Source of the DNA: Fulvia fulva
Lineage: Eukaryota > Ascomycota > Dothideomycetes > Mycosphaerellales > Mycosphaerellaceae
NCBI RefSeq assembly: GCF_020509005.1
Contig: NC_063021.1
Span: 1,984,001 to 2,048,000, forward strand
Length of the DNA stretch: 64,000 bases
Direction: 5' to 3'
Shown one piece after another: positions 1 through 11,051 of this stretch. Each line of letters opens with the position of its first letter. The first letter of the stretch is position 1. The notes under the pieces are model-generated. The model had not been told where the DNA came from and did not search any database. It saw only the letters and a program-made list of their open reading frames with translations. The translations under genes were made by a program, and so were the position numbers.

Positions 1-2539
1 GACGTACTTCTCACCAGCGATGACGTTTCGCAGGAAACAAGTTGCTTGTGTCCACGAGTAATGCTCTTGCGAAGCATGCACTACAACTCGGGCTCTGCCG
101 TCATTGTTGAGCTCTACCGACTTGCCCCAGAACTTCTGCACCGGCTGCGGCGACTGTGTGTAGCACCAACCACCGTTGTTCAGGCTCTCTGCTTGGCAAG
201 CCATCCGTACTGGGTGATGCGACACCTTCTCTGCGAGGAACCTGAAGCCAAGGTCTTCTCGCACGAGCTCAAAGGTCTCGCCAAGCATGGGATTGAAAGG
301 CTTGCGGATGGCTCTTTCCTTGACACGGTTATTGGAGTAGTAAGACACAGCAAATGCTGCCACGTACATCATGCGCTCGGCCGCAGAGATCGAGGTGGAG
401 GCTGCAGCGTCTAGCAGCTGAGGATACTCCAATGTTTCTGCTAGCCTCTGCAGAAGCGAGGTAGGTTCGTTGGCAGTGACGGGCATGGAGACCGTAGACA
501 GGTCTTTGCCAGCGTTCTTGCGAAGAAAGCCAATGATACTCGGAGGTGCCTGCTTCGGTGGCTTGACGGTCGTCCGCCGCTTGACAGGTGACAGTGGCAG
601 CGGCGACAGGGTTTGAGGCTTGTCTGGGAAGAGAGGAGACTGCGATGTCTGCCGCTTTGGACTGAAGATCACAGACTCCCCGGGACCATCGCCCGCATCA
701 CTGCTTGAGTCGGAGTCCACGTCTGAGCCCTCGTCAAATAGATCTCCTTGTGGCTCCGTGTATTCGCTAGAACGACGTATGTCCAGCAGGTGCGAAGGCG
801 TGCCTCCATCATCGGCATCGAAGAACTCCTGATCGTCAATCGAGTCCAGCGACAAGCGTGAATTTGTGGTCAGTTGCGGCGGTTGCCTTCGGGCCTTGCT
901 CTCTGCAACCAGTGCCGAGAAGTCAGAGACAACACTGTCAAGGTCCCGCAATAGAGCCATACAGCGCTCATGCACATCGACCTCGGAACTGCCTCGCAGA
1001 GGACTTTGTTGTATCGTGCTCATGCTAGGCCGCTTTGGTATGGTAATTGAGCCGTTCGAGGGAGACGCTGGGCCAGCTAAAGAAGGCGAAGGGAACGCAA
1101 GCTGAGCAGACACACTTCTGCGAAACAGTGCAGACGGGCTCCTATCTGCGCTTGCAGTTCGTTTCCAGAACGGCCGTCTTTGTGCGTTCGATCGATCGTC
1201 CGGCTGAAGAAAGTATGAGTTCGCGTCCTCGTTCGATATCGGACTGGCGTTATTGCTGCTGCTCTCCAATGTGGTCAGGCCAAGTCCTGCGCCGTTACTG
1301 CCCGTGCTGTACTTTGAATCGGTGTCTTTCGCAAGACCTCGCACAGCATCGCGAGTACCAGCAACTTTGCTAACGAGCTGCTCCACTCTCTGCCACTCAC
1401 GCTCCTCAGCCGGATCCTGCCTCTTAGGCAAGGGAAAGTCGCGCAGTACTTTTGACGGGGTCGATGGTGTGTAAGCATTCGCCTGAGCCCGTTGAAGGGC
1501 ATCCCTCCAGCTTTCGAAATCCTTCCGATTGATGGCCTTCAGATGCCATACTTCTGCGCCTGAGTCGACTGAGAATTCGCGATTCTTCTCGTTTGCGCCG
1601 ACGGCAGCCAAAGATAGTGGAATCGCGCCTCGTAGCGCAGAGGAATGCCGATTCTTGTAATAAGATAGCGTTGACGACGTGAAGTCCAGGGAGAAGAAAC
1701 GTTTTGCCGGTGCCTGACCTCGCTTCCTCCTCTTCTTCCATAGCACCCCAGTGTAGAATGTCGCGCCCTCAATTCCTCTGCTTTCCACTGGATGTCCTCC
1801 CTTAGAGTTCGGCCGTGGGTCTTCCAGAACAGCTCGATGCGCGTGCAGAGGTAGGGAGTCGCTCGATTCAGACACAGGCTTCAATGACGGACTGGATCCT
1901 CTTCTACTCCCAACATTGCTGCCCGAACTCGCATTGGCCATGGCATAGTGTAGATGGTGCCCAGACTTCGGCGGCGCGTGTGTCGGATGCGTCATGAGAA
2001 CGAACGTCACAGTCTTCGATGTCTGCTTGGAGAATGTATTGTCGAACACCAGACCGTAGGTGCCTCCTTCTCCTTCAGGAACGTCGTAACGCCCCATTGC
2101 GACCTTGTCTGCTTCGCATCTTCCAGTCCACGCAACAGACCTCAGCCCGATCCCCTGCAGCTTTTCGACGACATTGCTGTCTGTGACAGACGCTCTCCTC
2201 GACGCTTGCTGCGGTCTAGACTGCGATGCTCCGTCTGGTGCTGGCGTGCCAGGTGTGTTCGCTGCGCTCTCGATCGTCTCTTGCGCGGGAAGGTTCGGGT
2301 TGAGGCCATTCTTGGTGCCTGGATGTTTGAAGATGCCGAAGTTGACACTCTTCTTATTGGGCTGTAGCGACCAAGAGATAGAGTGATGCTCGGAGACCTG
2401 TATCCAGCGTACGAGATAGCTCTGTCATGCGATTGAAGTCAGTCCATGTGCAGTTGGTTATGCTTCCCGTGTGTTTGAGCTTCGGGTTGAAGAAGTCGCG
2501 TACCTTGGAGTGGACCTGGATGTGCTCAATGCCAGCCAT
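1..2539 (-). CDS. OSH3: OSH3-type oxysterol-binding protein (GOLD-PH-FFAT-ORD), 3' part outside window
   Basis: Lipid-transfer protein of the OSBP-related family, expected at ER-plasma membrane contacts. Exon 1 is 2539-2504 (MAGIEHIQVHSK). An 82-nt GT-AG intron (2503-2422) follows, and exon 2 stays open from 2421 to the window edge, about 819 residues visible. Order of domains: N-terminal GOLD-like region (about 13-190, with SYLVRWIQV and SWSLQPNKKSVNFGIFKHPG as in Osh3); PH domain (about 220-325, VLWKKRRKRGQAPAKRFFSL to the WRDAL helix); low-complexity Ser-rich linker; textbook FFAT motif DDQEFFDADD near residue 543 (about 805-835), which binds ER VAP proteins; start of the sterol/PI4P-binding ORD from about 655, with NPMLGETFE (near 294-268) and the family signature EKVSHHPV (near 230-207), where most relatives have SHHPP. 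The C-terminal half of the ORD lies outside the window. The identification rests on combined domain order and motifs. Confidence 0.9.
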
Positions 2540-3439
2540 AATTGCTAGTGACCTGGCGACAGCGACAACAAGATCGCGTGTTTGTGTTGCTATTCATACG
2601 TCGCGTAACATGCTCCGATCGCTATTCCTGTCGCTGTTGCGGCGAGCTCCGGGTGTTCAATAAACAACTCCAAGCTTGAACCAAAGCTGTCATCGGCGTG
2701 AATCCAGAGCCGACTCCGCGCCACTTCGTGTTCAAGATGATTTTCTGCTCGGTCGTGATCGCATCCTTTGGCGGCGAAAGATGCTGCTGTTGTGATGACG
2801 AGAGCGACAGGCGATCACAGCAAGTGCTGATCCAAGGTGCAGAAGGCCTGATGTTAGCTCAGCTCGTGAGATGCGCCTCATGCCACCCTGGCAAGGTCGC
2901 AAAGTGAGCACGTTTCGTGGTGGGTAGATAAGATACGCGAATGGATGAGATGTGAGAAAGCAGCATGTGAGTAGAGTCATTCACGATCAGCCCATTGGCA
3001 TGATCTTTCGTATTATTCGCTATACAGAACAGCTTGCCTCATAAGAGAGCAAACCCATCTTCCCAATAACACAGATGCCGTATCGGCGCCCTCGCTGCGC
3101 AGGGTATCAAAAATCCACTTTTTGGTAACCTCGCTGGTTGTAAAGATACAAGAAAACACGACGACAGCCGTCGTCGATCGCAAAGTACTTTTCGGTCCTT
3201 ATTCCCAAGGTAATCAACAACGCCGTTCAAAATGCCAACGCCTGCCGATTTTTGCGAAACCCATCCGTGGGCTCGTTACTCCTGATAGATGCCAAGGTAG
3301 GAAAGAGGCCATCCCCGACCAGCGCCAACGCTTTGATGAAAATGTGCGAGAGTCAGGCCAGCTCGCATGATGGTTGGTATAGGTAAGAGAGTCGTTAAGT
3401 CATGATGATGTTGAAGTGGAAAGGTCCGGCATATGGCGC
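2540..3439. other. intergenic region upstream of the OSH3 gene
   Basis: About 900 bases between the OSH3-type start and the end of the GRGGAGN-repeat gene. Both flanking genes are on the minus strand, so this holds the OSH3 promoter and the 3' UTR of the neighbour. Short open frames here show no recognisable protein features. Confidence 0.5.
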
Positions 3440-3928
3440 CTACGATGATCGTCGGCTGAAGATGCTGCTGAGGACGTTGCCACCCTGTCTTGTGATGCTG
3501 ATGCGGTCTGATGTCGATGATGCCGCAGAGTCGGTGCTAGGCTTGCGCGTCATGGAAAGTGACTGTGACTTGGAGTCATCGGTGAAGGTGTTTCCAGCGC
3601 CGCCTCGTCCGACGCGGTAAACTGGTGTGACGTTCTCGCGGTGGTTGGCCATTTCCTCATCGAATTGGAAGATGGTGCTCTCGGTGTCGGATGTTGAGGG
3701 AGAGAACATGTTGCCGGCGCCACCTCGTCCGCTGGTCACGATGCGCTTGGTGAAGGGCCGTGTGAGCGATACTCTTGATGCTGGGCCAGTCGCGGAGGCT
3801 CCATCGGTGACTTCCTCCGACTTGTACTTCCTGTAGTTGCCAGATCCGCCACGGCCGCCGGCCATCACGTAACCGCCCTTCTTGGGCACGGTTGGGTGTG
3901 GCTCGACGACTGATAGTTGTCGGGTCAT
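3440..3928 (-). CDS. Par32-like small GRGGAGN-repeat protein (DUF3602 family)
   Basis: A 162-residue, intronless, low-complexity Ser/Thr-rich protein with no membrane segment or enzyme motif. Its hallmark is a repeated glycine motif: GGRGGSGNYRKY near residues 24-35, GRGGAGNMF near 67-75 and GRGGAGNTF near 107-115, with a degenerate RQGGNVLSSIF at the C-terminus. This spacing is typical of the fungal DUF3602 family, whose best-known member, yeast Par32/Amu1, is a TORC1- and Npr1-dependent inhibitor of Mep ammonium transporters. The family call is from the motif; the ammonium-transport role is inference. The ATG at 3928 begins MTRQLSVVEPHP. Confidence 0.7.
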   Translation of the reverse strand: MTRQLSVVEPHPTVPKKGGYVMAGGRGGSGNYRKYKSEEVTDGASATGPASRVSLTRPFTKRIVTSGRGGAGNMFSPSTSDTESTIFQFDEEMANHRENVTPVYRVGRGGAGNTFTDDSKSQSLSMTRKPSTDSAASSTSDRISITRQGGNVLSSIFSRRSS

Positions 3929-5553
3929 TTTGATGTGTATGTGATGTGTGTTGTTGATGTGAGGTGTGTTGGTAGGTGTGTGTGGCGACTAGTGCCTCCA
4001 GGTGATGAAGAGGGGATGTCGAGGGAGTGTATGTCCTTTGAAGTAGCAGCCGTGTGTGGTTCTTTGTTTTGGTTGAAATGGAGAATGGGAGCAGACGAAA
4101 CCTACCGGCCCTTTGCTACATGTATATACATACCAAGCACGCAATGGCTTGGGCGACAGGCAGCATGGACCGCAAAATCTGCCAGGAGTCAAACACATCA
4201 CATCACGCGGTCATTCCAACAGTGCCTTGGCTTGGGCGCTAAGCAGTTAACTGAAGGTGGAAGAGCAAAGAGGCACGAAACTTTGTCACAGATTTTGCTG
4301 CCCCTTGGATCTCAGTGCTCACAGCCGTTGCCATGCGGCCCATGCCTGCCTGCTGTCGGCCTGTCGCCGACTCGCCCGTGCCTTCACTCCGAAGCCGTCA
4401 AGGTTTCCAAATTTTCACGCCGTGATTCGCTTTGCCGCACCTCACGTCCAACATGGCGCAGGCGATCGCAGGCCTTTCCTCTCGCTGTTTCCAACGACAT
4501 CTCACGATGCTTCGCCGACTTTCTCCCCTTGGAGTCCTTGTTGCCTTTGAGGCTTTGATCGTGAATCTGGGATCGCAGGCATCACGTGGATACGCCACTG
4601 CCAGCCAAGTCATGCGTGCCAATAGCTCGAATTGCGACTGGATCTCGGCAACGGAGGAGAAATTCTTGTTACCCCATACTTTGCTAATAAACAAACGCTA
4701 TTACCCCCAGCAAATTCCGGGCTTGGAATAGCCCCATGACACTGTGATGGACATCATCCAGACGAAGAGCGTGCTTGTTCCGCATGATCACGCCTCGCAG
4801 CACTCCGCTCTCTCCGTGCTGCTGAGAACCAGCGGGACCACGACGATCTTGGAATGCGAACACGTCGCTCAATGGTTCCGCCATTCATTGTTATTGTCTA
4901 ACTGACTATGCTTATGGCTGTGCTCTGGATCAGTCCAATGCTATGCCTGTCACCACAGTTACGCTTCGCAGTGAAACACTGCGACGCCCTTGAAAAGTCT
5001 TGTCCACCCAGCCAAGGACGATCTTGTTGGACTCCTGCCGCCTCTCGGACCCCGGCGAGCTCTGACTCTCGCTTCCCCGCAATTCCACGTCCTAGTCTAT
5101 GCGGTGTGAATGGTCGATCCTCCAGACCATGTGCAGGTACCGGGTGATCTTAGCTCTAGCGCGTAACGTGAGGAGACCATATTACTCCGCAGGACAGTCC
5201 ATTCCACATCATCGTGACAGCATTCGAATGTCGTTGTCGTCGTCAAACATACCGAAAAGGGGCCAAGCTGAGCGTTCATGCAGTGCTAAGCGCATACCAC
5301 GCATCTGCAGGACGCCGTGCTACGAACATTGCTCTTCGGGCTTATGCTCCGTCGTTGCTGGACCCATGTCGGGAAGCGATTCCGATCATGTCGAGAAGTT
5401 CTGGGGTCGTGGAAACTCCACGTTTGACTAAGAGCTGAAGTCTTTGGGAGGGGCGTCATTGCTTTGAACGGGTGTTCGTGCATTTCATTACGCGAACTTT
5501 TGGTGGACGATGTCGGGATCTGGGTGTTGTCAGCTACGCCGAAGCACTACCGC
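3929..5553. other. intergenic region, no gene recognised
   Basis: About 1.6 kb between the start of the GRGGAGN-repeat gene and the stop of the Arp1 gene. A few open frames under 100 codons occur on both strands (for example 4432-4731 +), but none shows family motifs. The part next to 3929 should contain the promoter of the GRGGAGN-repeat gene. Confidence 0.45.
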
Positions 5554-6757
5554 TCACGAGTTGCTGGGAAATATCTTACTCTCATGCCAATCATCGATCG
5601 TCACGTACATCTTCCTGAACGTGCTCAATCCGGCCAAGATGCTGCCTCCGATCCAGGTGCTGTATAGTCGCTCGGGAGGTGCGAAGATCTTGATGCGCAT
5701 GTCCTTGACCGCCAGTCGTTGGACCTCGTGCAGCAGTCTGTCACCAAAGCCCTTGATCATGGTGGATCCTCCAGACAGTACAATGTTACCAAACAGCGCT
5801 TTGCGAAGGTCCATGTCCGTCCTGTTGATGGAGTCCACCACAATCTGATGGAGACCAGGCCATTCTTGTCCGATCAATTCCGGCTCGAAGAGTATCTCAG
5901 GTGCTCGGAATCGCTCAGCCCCGATCTTAAGCTTCTTGCCATCAGGAAGGACGTAGTCCACCACTTTACTCTCCCCGCCTCTACTGCTTGCGGTGTGCCA
6001 TTCCTTCTCTTCCTTTTTAGGATCGAGTGCAACGTATGAGCACTTCTCCTTGATGTTCTTGACAATTTCCTTCTCTGCACTGGTGTGGAACACACTCCCT
6101 CCTTTCCGCAGTTGCTTTTGCAGCTCTTCGGTCACGTCTCGTCCGGCCACATCGATTCTGCGAATGCTGTTGGAGATAGCGAAGCCCTCGTATACTGGGA
6201 CAGCGTGCGAAACACCATCTCCAGCATCGAGCACAATGCCTGTCGTTCGCCCAGAAGCATACAAGGACAGAACAGCCTGAATTGATGTGTAAAGTGCCGG
6301 TACGTTGAATGTCTCGAAAAGGATCTGGGCAGCGGTGTCGCGGTTCGCTCGTGGATTTAGGGGTGCCTCAGTCAACAGTACCGGGTGCTGCAGCCCCCGT
6401 CAGTCTCACTTCACCAGGTTGACACAGCACGGACTGACCTCAGCCTCGACATACCTCTTCACTCAGTGTTTTGAGCTCATCCGTGTATATGTGCTGCCAT
6501 ATCTTCTCCATATCATCCCAGTCGGTGACGATGCCATGCTCGAGGGGATATCTGATCTTCAGGAGACCGCGTAGTTCTTGTGCTCTGTTGCCGATGAAGA
6601 GGTCGCCTTCGAGTCCGCCCGCAAGGACTCGAAGGTGTTTCGGTCGTCCGACGTACGAAGGGAAAAAGCAGCGAGGCGCGTCTTCACCAGCATAACCCGC
6701 TCTTATGGTCCCGCTGCCATTGTCGATGACTATGGGCGTGTTGTGTAGGTCGCCCAT
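5554..6757 (-). CDS. ARP1: Actin-related protein 1 (centractin), dynactin filament subunit
   Basis: Forms the short actin-like filament of dynactin, the dynein adaptor needed for nuclear migration and retrograde transport in hyphae. Exon 1 (6757-6455, 101 codons) starts [20 protein letters not shown], with the phosphate-1 loop [14 protein letters not shown] 67-nt GT-AG intron (6454-6388) follows. Exon 2 (6387-5554) starts [17 protein letters not shown] and ends KIFPSNS. Total 378 residues, the usual Arp1 length. Centractin-type features include [38 protein letters not shown], the [17 protein letters not shown] nucleotide loop and [20 protein letters not shown]. Closer to Arp1 than to actin throughout. 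It is transcribed divergently from the 2EXR gene at 7251. Confidence 0.95.
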
Positions 6758-7250
6758 TTTGGTGCAGTATCGGGTTGAACGCGACGAGGCGCTGTGCTAT
6801 AGCGCGCTGTTCGGCATCAAGGCTGTCGAGGGTGTGCTGGGGGTTATGTGTTGGCTGTTGTCAAGTCCGAGTGCGCCTTGAATGTTATAGCGCGTCTCGA
6901 GGAGGTCCGGAACATCCCTGCAGTCTGGAAACACCTCACTTTCCACTCACCTCGTGCTTCACATGTTCTCTCTGCACAACATGGGCATCATGCCCATCAC
7001 AGACGATACCGTGGACTTCATCTGCTTGTCTACTCTGCTAATACATTGCCGCTGCCGTTTTGGGTGTCGAGGCAAGTATCAGTATCTGCGACCACGCTCC
7101 CCTGCACATTCGCGTGGACGCGTCCGTTGGCCTTTCAAACGCGTGAGCAAAGTACCTTCTCCCTCTTTCCTGTCAACTAAGCTTCCGTCTCTTGTCTTCT
7201 ACTCTGCCGTCCACACGACTCCATACACTTGCAAAACTACAAGCAGCATC

Positions 7251-8432
7251 ATGCCCACCAGCTTCTTCTCTTTGCCCAGAGAGCTCAGGGACACCATCTA
7301 TGGCTATGCCTTCGCCTCTCCCAGATGCGTCAGACTAGCTTATCCGTCCATCGAGAGGTCCTGGACCACTGAGGAGGGCCCAAGATACCCCGAAATACCT
7401 GAATCCGCGTATCCACCTCGACCATCCGACAGTCCTGCTAAGGAGCTGGATGATGAGGACGCTTGGGAGGACTGTGGAAGCGAGACGGAGCAGCAGTCCA
7501 AAGCTAAGGGAGACAAGAAGTCAACCTCAATCGTCGACTTCAACACGGAAGACTTCCTCAATGATTACCCTGACTCAGAGGATGAAATGTTCGGCGATGA
7601 TGACAGCGAGGAAGACGATGGTGATGAGGACGACGACTATTCAGACTTTGACGACTCTTGTGGCGGACCCACATCGAGTCGTCGCTCCAGATACAAGATC
7701 TACGCACCATCCGGCGCCGACATGTCACTGCTCCTTGTCAATCGCCAGATTCGCCATGAAGCCCTGCCACTCTTCTACCAGTCCAAGATCTGGGTCTTCG
7801 ACTTCACCGCCATCGGTACAATGCACTTCCTGATGGCTCTCCCACGTAAAGCCCGCGAGAACATCAAGTCCATCGGCTTGCCCGGCTACATCTTCATGGC
7901 CGATGACGGCGAGAGTCGCGAAGGCTGGTCCCGTAGCCTTTCCTCACCACTCTGCCGCGATGTAGGCGGCATGAGTCTTGTCACGCCATTCGGCGCCTTC
8001 CTCGCCACAAGCCTCCCCAAACTCGAAGAAGTCTACTTCCACGTTCCAATGTATGGCGAAGAAGATTTCTACTGCCCATATGGACCCGCAGAGCTCCACA
8101 TGCTCCTGAGGTACGGCCGCATCAAGCGCTTGCATCACGTCTTTCTCGGCGAGAAGGTCGCCAAGACGCTGAAGGAGAAAGACAGTGAGACGTGCTTCAG
8201 GAACATGCTTGGGGACCTGCCGGAGCGAGTGGTAGATCATCGGTTCCAGCTGTTGCACCCCTACCCACAGAAAAAGGGTCGGAAGCAGACTTTGAAGTGG
8301 ATGGATGCTCAGAGCGAGTATTGGCAGAAGCACCGCGACTCTTTCGCTGAGGGCTGGGAATGGGTTGAGAGGGACCTCGATTTTGGGAGTGATGGGAACG
8401 TACAGGCTGTCATTACCATGAAGACCGGGTAG
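7251..8432 (+). CDS. 2EXR/F-box-like domain protein with an acidic insert
   Basis: A 393-residue intronless protein of unknown function. The start chosen is the ATG at 7251 (MPTSFFSLPRELRDTIYGYA), because the frame upstream lacks protein-like sequence and the LPRELRDxIY motif normally lies at the N-terminus of this large fungal family (2EXR / F-box-like). A strongly acidic tract (about residues 105-135, rich in D and E, with EEDDGDEDDDYSDFDDS) separates the motif from the rest. NRQIRHEALPLFYQSKIWVF, a typical continuation of the family, follows at about 163-182. Members are abundant in Pezizomycotina and mostly uncharacterised. Its neighbour 8658-9575 belongs to the same broad family and converges on it. 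Function not assigned. Confidence 0.75.
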   Translation: MPTSFFSLPRELRDTIYGYAFASPRCVRLAYPSIERSWTTEEGPRYPEIPESAYPPRPSDSPAKELDDEDAWEDCGSETEQQSKAKGDKKSTSIVDFNTEDFLNDYPDSEDEMFGDDDSEEDDGDEDDDYSDFDDSCGGPTSSRRSRYKIYAPSGADMSLLLVNRQIRHEALPLFYQSKIWVFDFTAIGTMHFLMALPRKARENIKSIGLPGYIFMADDGESREGWSRSLSSPLCRDVGGMSLVTPFGAFLATSLPKLEEVYFHVPMYGEEDFYCPYGPAELHMLLRYGRIKRLHHVFLGEKVAKTLKEKDSETCFRNMLGDLPERVVDHRFQLLHPYPQKKGRKQTLKWMDAQSEYWQKHRDSFAEGWEWVERDLDFGSDGNVQAVITMKTG

Positions 8433-8657
8433 AGTGTAGCTCTGCTCAGACACGGCGAGAGGAAGATTTATCAAGCTAGGTACAGGAGTGTAGACTGAGC
8501 ATCGAGGCACGAGACAAACCTCGTCAAGTAATCCGACAACTTTAAAGCGTTGCAAAAGATCTGTACACCTTCATGTGTTTCGATCATTGCACTACGTGTT
8601 TATGTATCGGTCGGTGTTCTGTTGTGCAGCCTCGCTGATAAACGTGACATGGTCCTG

Positions 8658-9575
8658 TCACCAGAGCGCGACGCCTGCGGAAGCCAACTGTAGAAGAACA
8701 CATCGCTGCGGGATCACACCAAGTAAAACTCGTGGCACATCAAAATAATCTTGAACAGTCTCAGCTGATGTATGTACGATCGACTTGAAGCTATTCGAAT
8801 TCAATGGCAGCGAAAGCGTCCTTAACGACAATGCAGCCTTGATCATCCAATATGATCCTTTGCAGCAAATGCAGTCCGAGTAATAGATCATGTCAAGCAC
8901 GATCTGCAGAATCTCCACACAATCCTCCCACGGCTTGTCCATGAACTGAACGGCGATCTTCTGTGCAGCTGTAATGGCAGAACGTTCTCCGCAGGACATG
9001 CCGTAGTGAGGCTCCTCGATCATCTGCAGCCTGCCTTCGTGGACCCAGCAGCACCACTGGCGCAGATTCTCGATATCCATGTCGCCCCATAGCCAGATGT
9101 AGGGTTCGCCAAGTCGGAGCTCTCCAGGCACATAGCGCTTCTTGGGGCTTGTGTGCTCTGGAAAGTATGTAGCCACTAGCTCAGTCCAGTATAACAAGGA
9201 TGCGGCATTGCAGTCGGTGATTTTGAGAGACCATCCTTCGTTATTGAGGAAGAGCCCTATCTTCAACCCTTCGCTACGGATCTGTTGGCAGGTCTGCAGC
9301 AGAGCAGGCATTGTCATCCAGTCGACCCTGCGACTCATCACCTCCATATCGTAGTCATCGGTCTCGTCAGGTAGACACATCTTGTAGATCTCATCCCTGA
9401 GCTCCCTGGGAAGTTCCAGAAGCTTGCACGCAGGGTTGGGAGTAGTCTGCTCTGCAATGTCAGTGGCAGACACACCCACACGATGCGGTACACATACCGC
9501 TTCCGTGCGTGGCTTCTTGTCCACAGTCTGTTCGGAAGGGTCGCTCTTCTTGCGTTTCTTGGTTGATGCCATCAT
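8658..9575 (-). CDS. 2EXR/F-box-like domain protein
   Basis: A 305-residue intronless protein starting at the double Met (MMASTKKRKKSDPSEQ; 9575 or 9572). The N-terminus is Lys-rich (KKRKK and KKPR), a possible nuclear localisation signal. The family motif LLELPRELRDEIYKMCLPDE follows at about residues 52-71, then PALLQTCQQIRSEGLKIGLF near 88-107. The C-terminal half holds Cys/Trp-rich segments (LRQWCCWVHEG, YYSDCICCKGSYWMIKA) without a standard zinc-finger spacing. It converges on the similar gene at 7251-8432 with about 225 bp between stops. No function can be assigned. The open frame extends upstream to 9668, but that part does not look protein-like. Confidence 0.7.
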   Translation of the reverse strand: MMASTKKRKKSDPSEQTVDKKPRTEAVCVPHRVGVSATDIAEQTTPNPACKLLELPRELRDEIYKMCLPDETDDYDMEVMSRRVDWMTMPALLQTCQQIRSEGLKIGLFLNNEGWSLKITDCNAASLLYWTELVATYFPEHTSPKKRYVPGELRLGEPYIWLWGDMDIENLRQWCCWVHEGRLQMIEEPHYGMSCGERSAITAAQKIAVQFMDKPWEDCVEILQIVLDMIYYSDCICCKGSYWMIKAALSLRTLSLPLNSNSFKSIVHTSAETVQDYFDVPRVLLGVIPQRCVLLQLASAGVALW

Positions 9576-10214
9576 GTGACAATGATGTCTTAGTGCGAAT
9601 GTGTTAATGTGTGAGGTGCAGGACGTGAGGTTGAATGAAAGGAAAGTGCTCTCGTTAGCGCGAAGCACAGACTTCGGGTCGTGCAGGCATCAGGGCCGAC
9701 CTGTGTACGAAAGGCAGGAAGGAGCGTGTTTGGAAGGAGCATCGCAACTTCACAATGCCTCCAGCCAGATTCCCAATATGCTCCACGACCACCTTCGCCA
9801 TAGCTTTTTGGCAAAGTAAGGTCTGCGATAAGCAGTCCACTGCAATGTGCTGAGAGACCCTGGACGCAAATCACGAGCAAGATCGAAAGGATAACTTGAT
9901 AGCTTGTGAAGTCGCTTTTTGGTATAGTATGGTTCGTCTATCTAAATCTCATTGAGCTCAGCAGGGGTCGTAAACGCCGTCGCTTTGCAACAACCGCGAG
10001 CTGCGGCGGAGAGCATGCTATGTTCATGTCTCATGATGAAAGTGTCTGGGAGGTCGTAGAAAAGCACACAAACCGCTAGCCATTTCCTTCGCATGGGCCC
10101 GTGTGACCTCTATTCAGCTATGGTCCCGCGCGTGCTGGCGCTGACCTGTTATGTGCAACGCTTTCGGAACCGAGTATCCTCCTCGCCGTGACTTCGTAAG
10201 GTATCGCCCGTTGT
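9576..10214. other. intergenic region, no gene recognised
   Basis: About 640 bases upstream of the 2EXR gene and downstream of the Ran stop. It should hold the promoter of the former and 3' UTR of the latter. No RNA gene or repeat seen. Confidence 0.4.
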
Positions 10215-11051
10215 TTACAAGTCTGGGTCCTCCTCATCAGGCAGCGGCATGTTGGCTGCGTCTGCCATCTCCTTCTGGTACTGCTCCATGGCGGCCTGGT
10301 CGACCTGGACCTCCGGAGGTGCGAGAGCTGGGGCAGCAACGAATTCCTGGCGAGATGTCAGTATACAGCTTCACCTTTTGCTTCGCATGTAACTTACCAA
10401 AGACTGATTGCCGACAAGCTTTCGCGCGAGCCACAGGAATGGCTTCTCGAAGTTGTAGTTGGACTTGGCCGAGATGTCGTAGTACTGGAGGTTCTTCTTG
10501 CGGTGGAAAGTGATGGTCTTGGCCTTGACCTTGCGCTCCTTCACATCGACCTTGTTTCCGGTGAGGACAATCGGAATGTTCTCGCAGACACGGACAAGAT
10601 CGCGGTGCCAGTTGGGGACGTTCTTGTAGGTGATGCGGGAAGTGACGTCGAACATGATGATACCGCACTGGCCGTTGATGTAGTATCCATCACGAAGACC
10701 ACCGAACTTCTCTTGACCTGCTGTGTCCCACACATCGAACTGGATCTGGCCGAGGTTCTGCGTGCTTGTCAGTTGACTGGATCCCTGCTTCCATCTCTTG
10801 TGGACTATCTACTTACGGTTGTGAAGCCAAGTGGGTGGACTTCGACGCCGAGAGTTGCGATGTACTTCTTCTCGAACTCTCCGGTCAAATGGCGCTTGAC
10901 GAAGGTGGTCTGCGAGGCTCGTATTAGCATGTGCTCTGTCGTATAGCCTGACTCGAGCTGCCTGTGACAGCAACTCTGCTCTTTGACCTACCTTTCCAGT
11001 ACCACCATCACCGACAAGGACGAGCTTGAAGGTTGGAGTGCCTTCCGCCAT
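10215..11051 (-). CDS. GSP1: Ran GTPase (GSP1 homologue)
   Basis: Small GTPase controlling nuclear import/export and spindle assembly. Four exons: 11051-10992, 10909-10817, 10757-10398 and 10346-10215, joined by introns of 82, 59 and 51 nt with GT-AG ends. The product is 214 residues, as usual for Ran. Features: P-loop GDGGTGKTT, split by intron 1 after GTGK; effector region [16 protein letters not shown]; switch [20 protein letters not shown]; guanine-specificity motifs NKVD and [12 protein letters not shown]; and the acidic tail ending DEEDPDL, diagnostic for Ran. There is no C-terminal prenylation cysteine, as expected. The frame is continuous across all three splice junctions. The gene is divergent from the SLN1-type kinase. 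Confidence 0.97.

Noticed and set aside
46..1474. Several plus-strand open frames of 70-120 codons
   Set aside because: They lie opposite the OSH3-type exon, which is open for more than 800 codons with GOLD, PH, FFAT and ORD motifs; the plus-strand frames have no motifs.
4432..4731. Open frame of 99 codons on plus, possible small gene
   Set aside because: No recognisable motif, no supporting splice structure, and composition like its surroundings.
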